From the NCBI GenBank assembly GCA_030544235.1, contig CM060467.1:3098001-3162000 (forward strand): a stretch of DNA of 64,000 nt, in the 5' to 3' direction. The DNA is from Lepturacanthus savala. Its lineage: Eukaryota; Chordata; Actinopteri; Scombriformes; Trichiuridae. How positions within the stretch are numbered: the first letter of the stretch is position 1; every line of letters begins with the position of its first letter. Below are positions 22,520 to 33,637 of this stretch, one piece after another. The notes under the pieces are model-generated. The model had not been told where the DNA came from and searched no databases. It worked only from the letters and a program-made list of their open reading frames with translations. Position numbers and translations under genes: made by a program.

Positions 22520-22935
22520 TAATCAGACTTAAGAAGCTGGAACCAGAGATTATGGACATTTTCTTCTTAAAAAGTGACTCAAATTCATTACAAAATAGTG
22601 GATAATTGTAATAGTTGGCGATTAATCAATCAATCATAGCTTTAAAGCAGACGACTCTGTGGTTGTGATAATAGCTCTGTCAAAAAGTTATAAACTGAAC
22701 CAAATCCTTGACCTAATTAGGTTTTAATGAGTTAAATCAGCTAAATGTCATCAAAGATCATCAGTTTATTATTATAGAAGAATAAAGAAACCAGGAAATA
22801 ATCAGAGAAGAGAAGCTGGAACCAGAGAATTTAGACATTTTCTTCTTTAAAATGACTCAAATCAATTAATCCATAATCAAAATAATTGGTGATTAATGTG
22901 ATAATTGGAAACTGATCAATTAATTAATGCAGATC
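22520..22935 (-). repeat. Two partial GCTGCAAC-ended elements, reverse orientation
   Basis: AGAAGCTGGAACCAGAGATT at about 22535 and AAGCTGGAACCAGAGAATTT at about 22815 are two copies of the family core, each followed by CATTTTCTTCTT and AATGACTCAAAT-like sequence. Confidence 0.7.
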
Positions 22936-23785
22936 TACTCGCATCTATTACATGAAGGTGAAATTTAGTCTTTGAATATCATCTATAATCTAGTTTATAC
23001 AGTTCAGCATTGATTGAAACACAATTTACTCCTTGTTAATGTCTCATCACATGAATCCTCTACAATAAGTTCACTTTTCCAGACTTTTATTTTGACAGCA
23101 GATGTACAGATTTAGAGCTGCCACTAACAACTCTTTTAATAGTTAATTCATTAATTGATGATTGAAACAATTATGGTAGACCTGGCCAGAGCAATGGGAT
23201 TTAGGAGGCAGACTCAGAGTTTCCATACCAAAAGAAGTGTGATTTATTTCTTACAGGTGCCACCAAAATGCACAATGCAAAATCTAAAAAATCTGAACAG
23301 TTAACTCAACTGAAGATAAGTTAAAAGGAACTAATGCACATGCACTAATGCAGGAAGATCCACCTGGACTCCACCACGATGCAGGGGAGATTCACTTCTC
23401 TGCAAATAGACAAATATCAGTCATTAATTTCTACAAGTAAGACCAAGACATGTTCATTGTTGGGGTTCAACCCAATCTATCCAGAAATACATTACAAAAA
23501 ATATCAAAACAATAGAAGTAATGAACTTAATTTAATTCCACCCCCCCCCCCCCCATACACACTATTGGTATCATCCAATTAAGGTCTGATGATGCCTTCA
23601 AGGCTACAAAAGCAGGTAGTCAAACACATGTTCTCCTTTTGACCAGTGACCATGTGGTAGGTATGTGCATTTTATCCATGTTGAACATAATTTAACTGAA
23701 ATATAAAATATAAACCCAACAAAACGCTGCTACACAAACAAAAAGAAATATTAAAGGGGACAAATGGGGAGTCTCACCCACTTTG

Positions 23786-23790
<5 letters not shown>
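22935..23790. other. Unique AT-rich sequence with C14
   Basis: A short fragment of the GCTGCAAC family lies at 23113-23175. A run of 14 C lies at 23541-23554. No gene is recognised. Confidence 0.4.

Positions 23791-23827
<37 letters not shown>
23790..23827. repeat. (AT)19 microsatellite
   Basis: Uninterrupted AT dinucleotides. Confidence 0.95.
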
Positions 23828-23833
<6 letters not shown>

Positions 23834-24069
23834 CTGTTCTGTCCCATCATATCCTGTAATAATGATATATTGTTTGAATTTCCTTTAAACTATTGATATT
23901 TTATATAGCTAATTGTTTTTTTTAGAATGGTTTGGTCTTTCCCACATGTTAAAATCCAGATGCATCTTCATCTAAATCTAAATTTATCTGGTTATGTTTT
24001 GTTCCAAATATTCTAACATGAATCACAGATGAATTTGAAGCTACAAATTGCCAACCATTTTTTTTTATA

Positions 24070-24350
24070 TATATTTCTGTGGCAGCAGATTATCTAAAGT
24101 TCAGTAGCTGCAGTAATTGGTGTTTGACTCCATCCTCCTCCTCTTCATCTGGGAGAAAAACGGCACATTTCCAACCTCCTCCCACTGTATTACAGCAACC
24201 ACAGTCCTACAGAACAGAAAAATAGTAATGACCCATTATTTCAATGCACAGAGACTATATAATTTAGCACAGGCTGCTGGAGCTGGAGAGAAGAGGGAGG
24301 AGGCAGCAGATTATTGTTGTTGCTGCAGGATTCAGAGTAAAAACTAAACA
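24070..24350. promoter_or_regulatory. Possible conserved non-coding block
   Basis: Repeat-free, mixed composition, with GTAATTGGTGTTTGACTCC and CTGGAGCTGGAGAG. A 76-codon frame here lacks recognisable features. Weakly supported. Confidence 0.15.
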
Positions 24351-24481
24351 GAAAAACTTTCAGGAGCATCTGAGATGAACAGAAACTTTACTAAGAATCA
24401 GTGGTTTTATCTGATTCGGTTTGAAATTCGGCCATTGAAATAAACATATAAATGTCAGAATAATGATTCAAACTGGTCAGT

Positions 24482-25135
24482 TTAACCCTTTATTGCATGA
24501 AATATTGCTGCAATAATAAATTCAGGAAATATAATAAAAAAGTTGTAAACATAGTCTCCGGTTAGTTTCAATGTCTGTCAATTGGACTCTATTAGGTTGA
24601 ATGCACCTACATAAGAATTTTACATATTTAACGGTACAAGTTTTTTTCTTATACTTGAATTAAATGTAAAAATAAAGTTTACTTACCCCAGATAATGATT
24701 TTAATGTTTTTATTTGCTGGTAATTTTCCCAAATTCTGAATAAAAGATGACCTTCAGTTGTGAGACAGTGATGCTCACATGTTAAATGTCCATGAGCAAT
24801 AGGGATATCCTGGTCATAAATTGTATGTCCTTCAAAATAAAAGCCCCCTTTTCACAACTAACTGCAAAAACACACAACATATTTTATATCACAGTTGCAA
24901 CAACAAAGATAAAGTAGAGTGATATGTAGAGAGAAGCTGACTTTTTTATCATTTACAGACCAGTGAATCTTTTCTTTTCTTATTTGCATTAAAGGACAGA
25001 ATTAGTTTCTGTTGCTGAATGTGTTCGTGTCTGTTTGACTGGTTGTTGAGTTTTATTTAAAGTGACATTTAACCTGTGGATCTAAATAAAAAAGCAATTT
25101 CAGTGAAGTTGGAATCTATGAAAGTAGAGGGTTAT
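24482..25135 (-). mobile_element. TTAA-type element, near full length, copy 3
   Basis: TTAA at 24482-24485 is followed by CCCTTTATTGCATGAAAT. The right end ATGAAAGTAGAGGG (to 25131) is followed by TTAT, a one-base change from TTAA. The 646-bp body contains the conserved core at 24772-24852, where a gap removes the GTGACCT part. Strand refers to the GAFILKD frame of the core. No transposase. Confidence 0.8.
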
Positions 25136-25647
25136 ATATTTATATGTGGCAGTCTCTTGTGACAATGGTGTGATATATCAACATTATAATAGAACCAGTT
25201 TAAAATAGGTTCATTGGCCTCAAAGAGAAAAACTAATGAATGTAGAAGAAGACACGGGTACAAGGTAAAACAGACTCAAGATTAAAACAAATTAAATTAA
25301 AAGTAATTTAAAAGTAAAATAAATCCTGCACTAATCTCATCCTGGTGATTCAATAATGCATGAAATGACTAAAATGGGACTTAAAGTGAAGGTTTACCTG
25401 CCAAACCGTTTATGACTGAAAACCAATTTAATATGAGAAATAATTGTGTTTTGGAAGTCTTGTCTCACCGGAGTTTTGTGACATCACAAATGGTTGGAAA
25501 AAATCTGAAGAAAAAATCATCTTAGAATCAAAATTTAAACATTAAATTCCCATCAATCAGGATTAAATTCAAATGAAATTCATGGGATTAAAAGTCTAAT
25601 TTCTCTTTATTTTCAGGAAATGGATTAACAAGGAGCTGCAACTAAAA

Positions 25648-25692
25648 ACGTCCGATCCAGGTGAGTCCGATCCAGGTGAGTCCGATCCAGGT
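25648..25692. repeat. 15-bp tandem repeat GTCCGATCCAGGTGA
   Basis: Three successive units. Each contains AGGTGAGT, a splice-donor-like sequence, so it may attract false exon predictions. Confidence 0.9.
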
Positions 25693-25709
25693 GTTAGACT
25701 GATTTATTT

Positions 25710-25893
25710 GTTCAATATAGAGGTGTACCATAAGGTTCAACACTTGGCCCTCTCCTCTTTTCAATTTTTATTAATGAACGTCCTATAATTTGTTCTAATA
25801 ATCAGTTAAACTATACGCAGATGATACTGTGATCTATACCTTTAAATACAATATTAGACAAATACAAAATTCCCTTCAATCAGACTTTGAGAA
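25710..25893 (+). pseudogene. Decayed LINE reverse transcriptase fragment
   Basis: Conceptual translation shows two hallmark reverse transcriptase motifs of non-LTR retrotransposons: GSTLGPLLFSIFIN at about 25734-25776 and the catalytic YADDTVIY at about 25814-25837. A stop codon (TAA at 25731-25733) falls where the usual glutamine of the PQGS motif would be. A frameshift between about 25790 and 25808 separates the two motifs. Only the palm-domain piece of about 60 residues remains, and no endonuclease or 3' tail is seen. The fragment ends abruptly at 25893, where a GCTGCAAC-ended repeat begins. Likely a CR1/L2/Rex-type LINE; clade not decidable from this length. Confidence 0.85.
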
Positions 25894-26096
25894 GAAAATG
25901 TCCAAATTCTCTGGTTCCAGCTTCTCTTCTCTGATTATTTTCTGGTTTCTTTCGTCTTTTTTAACATTTTAGATTGAATCTTCAGCTTTGGGAAACACTG
26001 ATCCACATTTTAAGCCATTTAATGAACCAAACTACTTATCGATTAATGGTTTTAATAATCCATCATCAGAATAATCATTAGTTGCAGCTCTAATTA
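25891..26096 (+). mobile_element. GCTGCAAC-ended element, 5'-truncated
   Basis: AAATTCTCTGGTTCCAGCTT to TTAGTTGCAGCTCTAATT. The left third is missing and is replaced by the LINE fragment. Confidence 0.75.
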
Positions 26097-26099
26097 CTT

Positions 26100-26600
26100 C
26101 AGACACTGTGAAATCTCATTCCGACAGTAATTCAGAATAAGACTGTAATTCCTCTGATGCTGCAGGACGTTATTCATCCTTTATCTTTATGTTCTAACTC
26201 TGAAATATGATTAGTCCTGTCTCTCTAATAAGTAGAAATCGAATCCACTCTCAGCAGGAAATTACATTAGAGAAACACTGCTGCACAGAAGCTTTAACAG
26301 GAATTAACATGAGAGCAGAATACACCTCAAAACATGAATAATGACATTTTACATTGTTTTAGAATCACTTTAATTCAAATCTGTGCTGATTTACACTCAA
26401 AACGAGTGCAAACCGACGTTATTTAATGCAAAGAGATGGATTCAAACAGATCTGGGAAGAGAAGACATGAATAATTGTAGAAATGTGAATAATTTGGCTT
26501 TAACCTGCATGTGAAGCTACGGAAAAAAGAGAAAAATCGAGTGAAACCGGAGCCGCTGAAGCAGCTGCAGCCGGACTCATCACTAACCTGGTGGCCTGCA
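26100..26600. other. Unique sequence, no gene recognised
   Basis: 26500-26600 is GC-richer (GAAACCGGAGCCGCTGAAGC). No supported coding frame. Confidence 0.35.
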
Positions 26601-26602
26601 GA

Positions 26603-26606
<4 letters not shown>

Positions 26607-26673
<67 letters not shown>

Positions 26674-26701
26674 CATGTAGCAGAAAGGATGGGGGGGGGG
26701 G
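26607..26701. repeat. (GT)~29 microsatellite and G11 run
   Basis: GT dinucleotides at 26607-26665, then GCGCGCGTGC, then eleven G at 26691-26701. Both strands carry long low-complexity frames here that are not genes. Confidence 0.95.
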
Positions 26702-26910
26702 CAACAATGCTGACCGTCACTTTCCTTCCTGTCAGGACCAATCAGTGTCTGGTGAGTTAATGGAGAACACAAAACCTATTTAAAAGCTACATTTACCACT
26801 TGACTGGTTCCATTACGTTGTGTAATTTCCAGGTGTCACATTTCTCCTCCACACGTCTGTCTTAATGCTCGGCCAAGCAGCCGCTGATTAGTCACCTCCT
26901 CCTCATCCAG

Positions 26911-27660
26911 TTTATCCTGCTGCCGGTTTTATCCTGCTGCCGGTTTTATCCTGCTGCCGGTTTTATCTTGCTGCCGGTTTTATCCTGCTGCCGGTTTTAT
27001 CTTGCTGCCGGTTTTATCCCGCTGCCGGTTTTATCTTGCTGCCGGTTTTATCCTGCTGCCGGTTTTATCCTGCTTGTTGTATCCTGCTACCATTTTTATC
27101 CTGCTGATTTCACCCTGATTGTTGTATCCTGCTCCTTATTTCACCTTGATTGTTGTATCCTGCTGCTGGTTTTATCCTGCTGCCGGTTTTATCCTGCTGC
27201 AGGTTTTATCCTGATTGTTGTATCCTGCTGCTGGTTTTATCATGCTTGTTGTATCCTGCTGCTGGTCGTATCCTGCTTGTTGTATCCTGCTGCAGGTTTT
27301 ATCCTGATTGTTGTATCCTGCTGCTGGTTTTATCATGCTTGTTGTATCCTGCTGCTGGTCGTATCCTGCTTGTTGTGTCCTGCTGCTGGTTTTATCATGC
27401 TTGTTGTGTCCTGCTGCTGGTTTTATCATGCTTGTTGTATCCTGCTGTTGGTTTTATCCTGCTTGTTGTATCCTGCTGCTGGTTGTATCCTGCTTGTTGT
27501 GTACTGCTCCTTGTTGTATCCTGCTTGTTGTATCCTGCTCCATATTTCACCCTAATTGTTGTATCCTGCTGCTGGTTCTATCCTGCTTGTTGTGTACTGC
27601 TCCTTGTTGTATCCTGTTGCTGGTTTTATCCTGCTGCTGGTTTTATTCTGTTGGTATCTT
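26911..27660. repeat. Minisatellite based on TATCCTGCTGCCGGTTTT (18 bp)
   Basis: The first part (26911-27070) is nearly pure 18-bp units. Later units mix TATCCTGCTGCTGGTTTTAT with TTGTTGTATCCTGCT. A ~95-bp higher-order block (TGCAGGTTTTATCCTGATTG ... GGTCGTATCCTGCTTG) occurs twice, about 27195-27285 and 27291-27375. Since units are near multiples of three, several frames on both strands remain open for 85-195 codons; these are cysteine/leucine-rich artefacts. Confidence 0.95.
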
Positions 27661-27799
27661 GCACCAGGACCAGGCCAGACACTGGTTTGTAGCTGTAAAA
27701 CTCACAGTAAAGTAAACCTGGAGCATCAACAGTTTGTTTGTTGTTTCATCATTGTCATTTACTCAACAGAGAACAGATGCTGCAGCTTCCAATACCAGA

Positions 27800-28144
27800 T
27801 ATGTATATATCATAGTCTATGGTAGAACATGTTTGGAATGCTTTTATTTATTTATTAATATGGCCTAAATAATAGATATATTATTTAAGAAAATAATAAA
27901 GTTGACTTAGCCTTTATAGTGAGTTAATATTTTCCAAAATTCTTCACAAAAGACAAACTGCGGTTATGAGACAATGATGCTCACGTCAAATGTCCATGAG
28001 CAATATGGATATCCTGGTCATGTGACCTCATAAATTGTATGTCCTTCAAAATAAAAGCCCCCTTTTCATGCCTAACTGTAAAAACATCACATCTTTTTAG
28101 AAAAATATGTATACATATGGCAACACCATGCAATACAGGGTTAA
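27800..28144 (-). mobile_element. TTAA-type element, right part, copy 4
   Basis: The left end is eroded (GGTAGAACATGTTTGGAATG near 27820, ATGGCCTAAATAATAGATAT at 27860). The conserved core is at 27975-28068. The right terminus ATGCAATACAGGG ends at 28140 and is followed by TTAA (28141-28144). The core frame GAFILKDIQFMRSHDQD is open. Confidence 0.75.
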
Positions 28145-28179
28145 GAATAGGAAAGATATTGCTTCTTTCCTTTTTGCCA

Positions 28180-28600
28180 TTTTTTTTTTTCAGAAAGCTG
28201 CAGCGTGTTATTTCCTCCATCACTCTCCAGTTCAAAGTCAATGGAGTGTGAGCACTTCCTCCTCATAAAGGTCACCGGCTTCTTTTTTTTCTTTTTAAGT
28301 GTGGGGACGTTCTCCTTAATGTAACATCTCACTCGGCTCCGTTTTATGTGCACCGAGGTGAGGTCGATGCTGTCGTACGCGTTTTTTTTCCTCCCGTCCT
28401 GTTTGTTCCAGAACGTGAACTCAAAAAAAAAAAAAATGAGATCATTTGAAATGCAAAGCATCTCCTCTGCTTTTTTTTCTCCGTTTAATTACAGGCGATA
28501 CCCTGAAGATCTATCAGGCTGTCGATAGGAACAAGTGGAGGAATAGGGAGGTAATTGATTCCAGGATTGGTGATCATTGCTATTGAACTAACATGGTCTC
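28180..28600 (+). promoter_or_regulatory. Candidate conserved element containing a splice-bounded frame
   Basis: Repeat-free apart from T and A runs. Within it 28495-28550 is bounded by a strong acceptor (pyrimidine-rich TGCTTTTTTTTCTCCG, then TTACAG) and by GAG|GTAATT, and encodes 18 codons reading DTLKIYQAVDRNKWRNRE. ATTTGAAATGCAAAG just upstream resembles an octamer-type POU site. The block is either a small plus-strand exon of an unidentified gene or a regulatory element with TAATTGATT homeodomain sites. Confidence 0.3.
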
Positions 28601-29370
28601 AGAGAGGCTCAGCAGTCATAACACATCTACACATTCTACTAAACATAATAGGAGGGAAATGAATGGAGATGAATAGAAGAGGGGATTTAATTCAGTTTTA
28701 ATTCAGATGCACCACAGTTAGAAATAAAGAATCAATTCCACCTCAAACGGGAGTTAATCAACTAGATTTACCCAGATTTAAGAAATAATTATTATACATA
28801 TATGAACATCTGCTGCAGAGGTTGTTTATTTAATATTATCAGATGCACCTAAGCAGCAACATACATTTTAATTCATTATAAACAGATGTCACCCACACTC
28901 ACATGTAAAAACTCTAACAGTATTTGTGAAATTGATTTTAAAATAGACAAAACCTCACATATCACAGAAATGGATATATATGCACACACATGCATACTTC
29001 CATATCAAATCAAATTTTACCTATAGAAAAGTTTATATACATTAAAAATCTAAATAAATAGCTTGACAGGGTAAAAAAGACAAAACCTCACATACAACAG
29101 AAACACAGACATATGCTTCCATATCAAATCTAACTTTATTTATAAAGAACTTTTTATACATTTAAAAGGAAACGCAGTGCTTTAGAGGATAAACATAAGA
29201 AAAACACATCACATGACAGCAACAGATACACACACTGTCAGCATAAAACATATCTTCATTACAGTGGTAATATCCATGTTTATTCACTACATACATGTAG
29301 AAGCTGCATTTTTGTCCAGACACTCAACATGCAGCTTTTTATATATATTTATATTTAGTCTCCTGGTTCC
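28600..29370. repeat. AT-rich sequence with a duplicated CTTCCATATCAAATC block
   Basis: About 28940-29050 and 29065-29165 are related (ACAAAACCTCACATA, then CTTCCATATCAAATC, then AGTTTATATACATTAAAA or ACTTTTTATACATTTAAA). The second copy (ACTTTATTTATAAAGAACTT, then GCAGTGCTTTAGAGGATAAA) resembles a repeat with TTTATTTATA-AGCACTTT/GTGCTTTA words that is common in fish genomes. No gene. Confidence 0.5.
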
Positions 29371-29375
29371 TTGGC

Positions 29376-29437
29376 AGCTGATTTCCAGCTGATTTCCAGC
29401 TGATTTCCAGCTGATTTCCAGCTGTTTTCCAGCTGAT
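29376..29437. repeat. 11-bp tandem repeat TGATTTCCAGC
   Basis: Five near-identical units. Confidence 0.9.
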
Positions 29438-29724
29438 CTGGGGTCAGCAGATTGTTCCTTCTCCAGTTGGATCTTCTGTCCCAGGGTTTATTAAAGAGCT
29501 ACTAATGATCAGTTCTCCATCAGGAAACATCCTGCTCTCTAATTAACGATTCAGCAGCTGAGGATCAATTCACACATGTGTTAAAGTATTAAATCTGTCT
29601 CCTGGTAGTAGGGCTGAGGTTCGGTGGTGGATGTGGTGGTTGCTGCTGCTGATAGAGAATCAGCGGCAGGTTTCTACCCATACATCTGTGTCTGCTGCAG
29701 GATTCCAGGCCTGCAGGAACTCAT

Positions 29725-29813
29725 CATTCATCAGATTCCTCCTCTGACGTCTCCTCAGCAGCATCAGTAGTAGAGGAGGAGGAGGAGGATGGAGATGACA
29801 CCTGAGGGTTCAC
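29725..29813 (-). CDS. Candidate terminal exon, acidic serine-rich C-terminus (unidentified gene)
   Basis: Read on the minus strand, a pyrimidine-rich tract (TTTCTCCTCCTCCTCTCTGG) and TCTCCAG precede an in-phase frame starting GTG AAC CCT at 29813. It encodes 29 residues, VNPQVSSP, a serine run, then DAAEETSEEESDE, ending at TGA (29724-29726). A polyadenylation hexamer AATAAA lies on the same strand at 29487-29492, about 230 bases beyond the stop. The composition (serine run then acidic end) is typical of disordered C-termini. The 5' boundary is phase 0, matching the phase-0 3' boundary of the candidate exon at 33638-33744. No domain is recognisable. It may also be chance, since CTC/GAG triplets bias the frame. 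Confidence 0.35.
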
Positions 29814-29969
29814 CTGGAGACCAGAGAGGAGGAGGAGAAAGAAATAGGAGAAACAGACTATTTCATTAAAAAGGAAATGAGATGAGAAGAAACAAATGTT
29901 CAGGTTCAACAGGAGCTGCTGCAGAGAGATGTAGAGTTTTTATGTTTATGGATTCAAATGTTCACAGAA

Positions 29970-30110
29970 TGAATACACAAAATACAGAAGAAATACACAC
30001 ATAATACAGAATAAATACAGAATAAATACACACATAATACAGAATAAATACATAATACAGAATGAATACAATATAAATACAGAATAAATACACAAATACA
30101 TGAATAAATC
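29970..30110. repeat. Degenerate ATACAGAATA tandem repeat
   Basis: AATACAGAATAAATACACAA-like units of 10-12 bases. The tyrosine/isoleucine-rich reverse frame is an artefact. Confidence 0.85.
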
Positions 30111-30552
30111 TAGTCAATATACATAATATCTGTAATATGAAGGCATTAAAGTCATACACAAATACATTAAATACCTGTAATATACTGTATGATGTTGATA
30201 ATTGATAGATGTCACATAATTTAGATCAAAATGTAAAAATATAAGTTAACGGTAAAAGAAATAAAGTCTGAAACATTAGATAAAAGGTTAGTAAATCAAT
30301 TGACATGTGAGGTGACTGCAGAAGAGTTAGTTTAGTTTATTAAAGTTAATTATTCTGCTTAAAACTTGAGTCATTTTCATTTATCAAGTGAAAACGTGAA
30401 TTTCTCTGATATTAAAGGTTTGTTGAACATCATCTAGGCCTGAGAACAAAAGTTTATCCTCTAAAAGTGAGAAAATCTGCTTTAAAAGGAGTTGTATTCA
30501 CATTTAGAATTTAGATTTTAGACCAGATTTAACTGATTTTTGGATCTGAAAC

Positions 30553-30650
30553 AAGCATAAAACCACAGGTTAAACAGAAATAAACAGGATTCTACATATA
30601 AAACCACAGGTTAAACAGAAATAAACAGGATTCTACATATAAAACCACAG
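30553..30650. repeat. 41-bp tandem duplication
   Basis: ATAAAACCACAGGTTAAACA followed by GAAATAAACAGGATTCTACA occurs twice, with a third partial unit. Confidence 0.9.
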
Positions 30651-30659
30651 CAGATTCCT

Positions 30660-32300
30660 GCAGATTCAGTAATAAACTGCAGGGAAACATGAATATTCAT
30701 GAATATTCCTCTGAATATGTCTGTTTATCGTTGTGCTTTCTCCATCTACCGGTATTTAAAATAAATAGTTCGACGTTAATGTAAATGTGAAGGTGTTTCA
30801 GTGTAAAATCAATAATTAAATGTAGGGACTAATTAGATGATGGTATAGTTAATAGTTTAATGGAGAGATGTGGATTAGAATTAAATTATCAGATTTATTA
30901 TGTTAGACACAATCAGATCGTCTGGTTTAGTTTAAGGGAAAAGGCAAAAATAAAAGACTAATATATGAAAACTGTCCATAGCTGAAAAGGTGATTTTATA
31001 AAACAGAGTATATGAGTTTACATGTTGGTTTTATGTCATTTGAAAGTCTGTTTTACAAAAATCACACCACGAAATGTGTAATTTTATAGATTACTGATAA
31101 TGAATAAGAAACACCAGTTTCATTAGTTTAATACTCATTATCCCAAAGAAATGTATAAAATCCACTGAGTCTAACTATATCCTGAACCTATTGTAAGTAG
31201 TGTTTATATATATATATATATATATCACTGTCTTAATATCGTGGTTTTACATGGATTGGATTTACATGTGGTTGAAATGTGAATAATTTGGTGAGATGGA
31301 CAAAAACCTCTAGGTCAGTTTATAGTAAATGTATGAGGTGCACTATGTAAATATTGATTGATCAGTTACAGTCCAGTCAAACAGCATCAGGTCTGGCTGC
31401 TGCTGTTAAACATATAAACGCTGCATATCACTGCATCTGTATAAAAATCAATAAAATAAGAATAAAGAACCTGTTATTTATGCCGTGATGAGTCCATCAG
31501 GCAGCAGCATCATGGGTAGCAGAATCCTGGTCTTTGTTTAGAGGAACATTTATCTCCATGTGGAGCTGATGGTGTCAGTTCAGCTCCACTGGTTTGGAAC
31601 ATTAAGCTGAGTATTTGTTCTGTGTGAGAATCAATAATGGAGCATCAGTAGAGGACTATTAGAGCTATAATCTAACATGAAGCAGCATCCTCATAGTTCA
31701 CAACTGCTGCTGCTGCTGCACCTCGGACAAGGTTAATGTCAAAAGAGGGGGGAAAGGCATCTGTCTGACTGTACAACAGGTTCCTGAAGGCATCACGGCC
31801 TATATAGAGATTTAATGCAGCTTTATACATTATTTCTGCATACGTCGTCAGTCTTGATGCAAAATAAACACACGTATGTTTCTCTTCTTACAGAAAATGA
31901 CAAATCACAGCTGATTTTAATACAAACTCTTAAAGAAATTAACATTCAACATTTACTGTCGGAAATTTCAGATTCATATCAGTGGTTTTCAAACTTTCAC
32001 TGTCACTTTGGAGGAAGAAAAATGTTCATGTCCCCACAAAACTGTAAAGCAAAGATCCATGTTGTTTATGGAAATAACATTCTGACTGTTTTTCTGTGCT
32101 TTTTCAACTAATCGAATAAATAAAATGTGCCATAACTTTGTTAGAACAACACAAATAAAGATCAATATCTGCAAAAACAAAACTAATATTTGGCAAAAAC
32201 AGCTTGTTGTGGCTCCAATTAACTGAATATTTTCAGAAAAACAATAATGAGCAAAACAAAATTAGTGCAAATATGTATTGTGAACATCAAGTTTATCAGT
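30660..32300. other. AT-rich unique sequence
   Basis: A short (TA) run lies at 31207-31226. A 98-codon frame at 31815-32111 shows no domain and no splice context. Nothing else recognised. Confidence 0.35.
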
Positions 32301-32301
32301 A

Positions 32302-32303
<2 letters not shown>

Positions 32304-32358
<55 letters not shown>
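32304..32358. repeat. (GT)27 microsatellite
   Basis: Uninterrupted GT dinucleotides. Confidence 0.95.
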
Positions 32359-32360
<2 letters not shown>

Positions 32361-32429
32361 CAATCATGTTTATTACATGAATTTTGATCTTTGTTTTTTT
32401 ATGTTCACTTGCTCGTTATCTTTGTCTCT

Positions 32430-32765
32430 CTATAAGAAAATATCCATTTTTACTTTTTATAATTTTATTTTGAAAATTTAACATTTCTATGTTTCCTGTC
32501 TGCTTTGATCTTTTTCCACTTTGACGAATTTCCTCATGATTTGATTCCTAATCGACATATTTTTACGTGATATCAAATTCGTATCAAGGATCATAAACAC
32601 AGATATGTAGAGATGTGCTTTTGTATTTAGAAATGTCTTATTTTGAAAATTCACCACTGTTTCAAGCTTGACTTCCTCTATAGTTTTATTTCTCTCTTCA
32701 GCTTTGACAAATTTGCACTTTTTTATATCAAATTCATATCAAGAATCATAGAATTTCCCCCATAT
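32430..32765. repeat. Two tandem copies of a ~165-bp repeat
   Basis: The words TTTTATTTTGAAAATTTAAC, CTTTTTCCACTTTGACGAAT and TCAAATTCGTATCAAGGATC recur in order at 32600-32760. A further copy and a half lies at 34015-34255, making four partial copies in 1.8 kb. Function unknown. Confidence 0.75.
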
Positions 32766-32849
32766 TAGTGTCGACTATCATGAGTGTTTAAATCATTGTT
32801 CATGTGTCAATCATCAGCGTATTTTGCAGTTTGCTCCATTCAAACTGGA

Positions 32850-32942
32850 CCTTAATTGATTTAAAAATGAATCAAAACTCACTCACTCCTTCATTCAAAC
32901 CTTTATTCAAGCCTCGAAGGTCATTAAGGTTTCAATCATTTG

Positions 32943-33002
<60 letters not shown>
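32850..33002 (+). repeat. Shared ~100-bp flank ending in (TA)n
   Basis: AAATGAATCAAAACTCACTC, ACCTTTATTCAAGCCTCGAA and GGTTTCAATCATTTGCAATA lead into (TA)28 at 32947-33002. The same flank and TA run occur in reverse at 43433-43550. A transposable element ending in, or repeatedly inserting into, an AT microsatellite is the likeliest reason. Confidence 0.8.
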
Positions 33003-33007
<5 letters not shown>

Positions 33008-33104
33008 CAAGAGTCAAGTCAAAGTCCTCATAATTTTTATTTGATGTATTGAACACTGAATTTTATATCCGTAAATCAAAATGTGAAGAAATATATATGA
33101 TATA

Positions 33105-33320
33105 TAAATTGTACGTTTAGCAATTCACTTTAAACCACATTTCATTTGTTTCCTGTATATTACTTATATTTCTGGTATATTATATTTTCTGTATATTTTT
33201 TCCTTGTATGTTACGATATTTATTAATTATATTATCTAAAAGATAATAATGTGTGTAATGTCTACAATATTACATCCTACAAAAAAATATGCAATCAGAT
33301 AAAATCAGTGTTAAAGTCAG
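33105..33320 (+). repeat. GTTTAGCAA...TTTCCTGTATATTA dispersed repeat, copy 1
   Basis: GTACGTTTAGCAATTCACTT, ACCACATTTCATTTGTTTCC, then several TTCCTGTATATTA-like units, then CAATCAGATAAAATCAGTGT. Homologues lie at 35205-35375 and 41800-41995. Confidence 0.75.
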
Positions 33321-33539
33321 CAATGACCTAATATTAATGATTTCAACCATTAAGTTGAAATTAAGTTGGACTCTCTGTTTAAACCCTGTTAAGTTTCAGA
33401 TTCAGAAACATGAATCCAGGTTGTTGTTTCTTCATCAATCAGACAAATCAATAGTGATTATTAGATATTTGTGAATCATCGCTGCAACATCCCATCATGT
33501 GTTTTTTTGTTTTGCTTTTTTTTGTCTTTTATTTTTTAA

Positions 33540-33637
33540 TTTTTTTCTCTGAGGCTGACTGGCTGAGCCGTGATTGTATATCGGCTCCCGTCTCTCATCA
33601 AGCACTCTTCAATTCAGGCAATCATCCGTGCCCTTAC
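33540..33637. promoter_or_regulatory. GC-richer unique flank of the 33.7-kb candidate exon
   Basis: Repeat-free, mixed composition, continuous with the candidate exon. A long T-rich tract ending CTCTGAG lies just before it on the plus strand. With the exon region it could instead form one conserved non-coding element of about 200 bases. Confidence 0.25.

Noticed and set aside
26968..27825. Long cysteine/leucine-rich frames on both strands
   Set aside because: They follow the 18-bp minisatellite; period near a multiple of three keeps several frames open at once, and there is no start context, domain or splice site.
31815..32111. 98-codon plus-strand frame
   Set aside because: AT-rich, no domain, no splice context; an overlapping reverse frame of similar quality exists.
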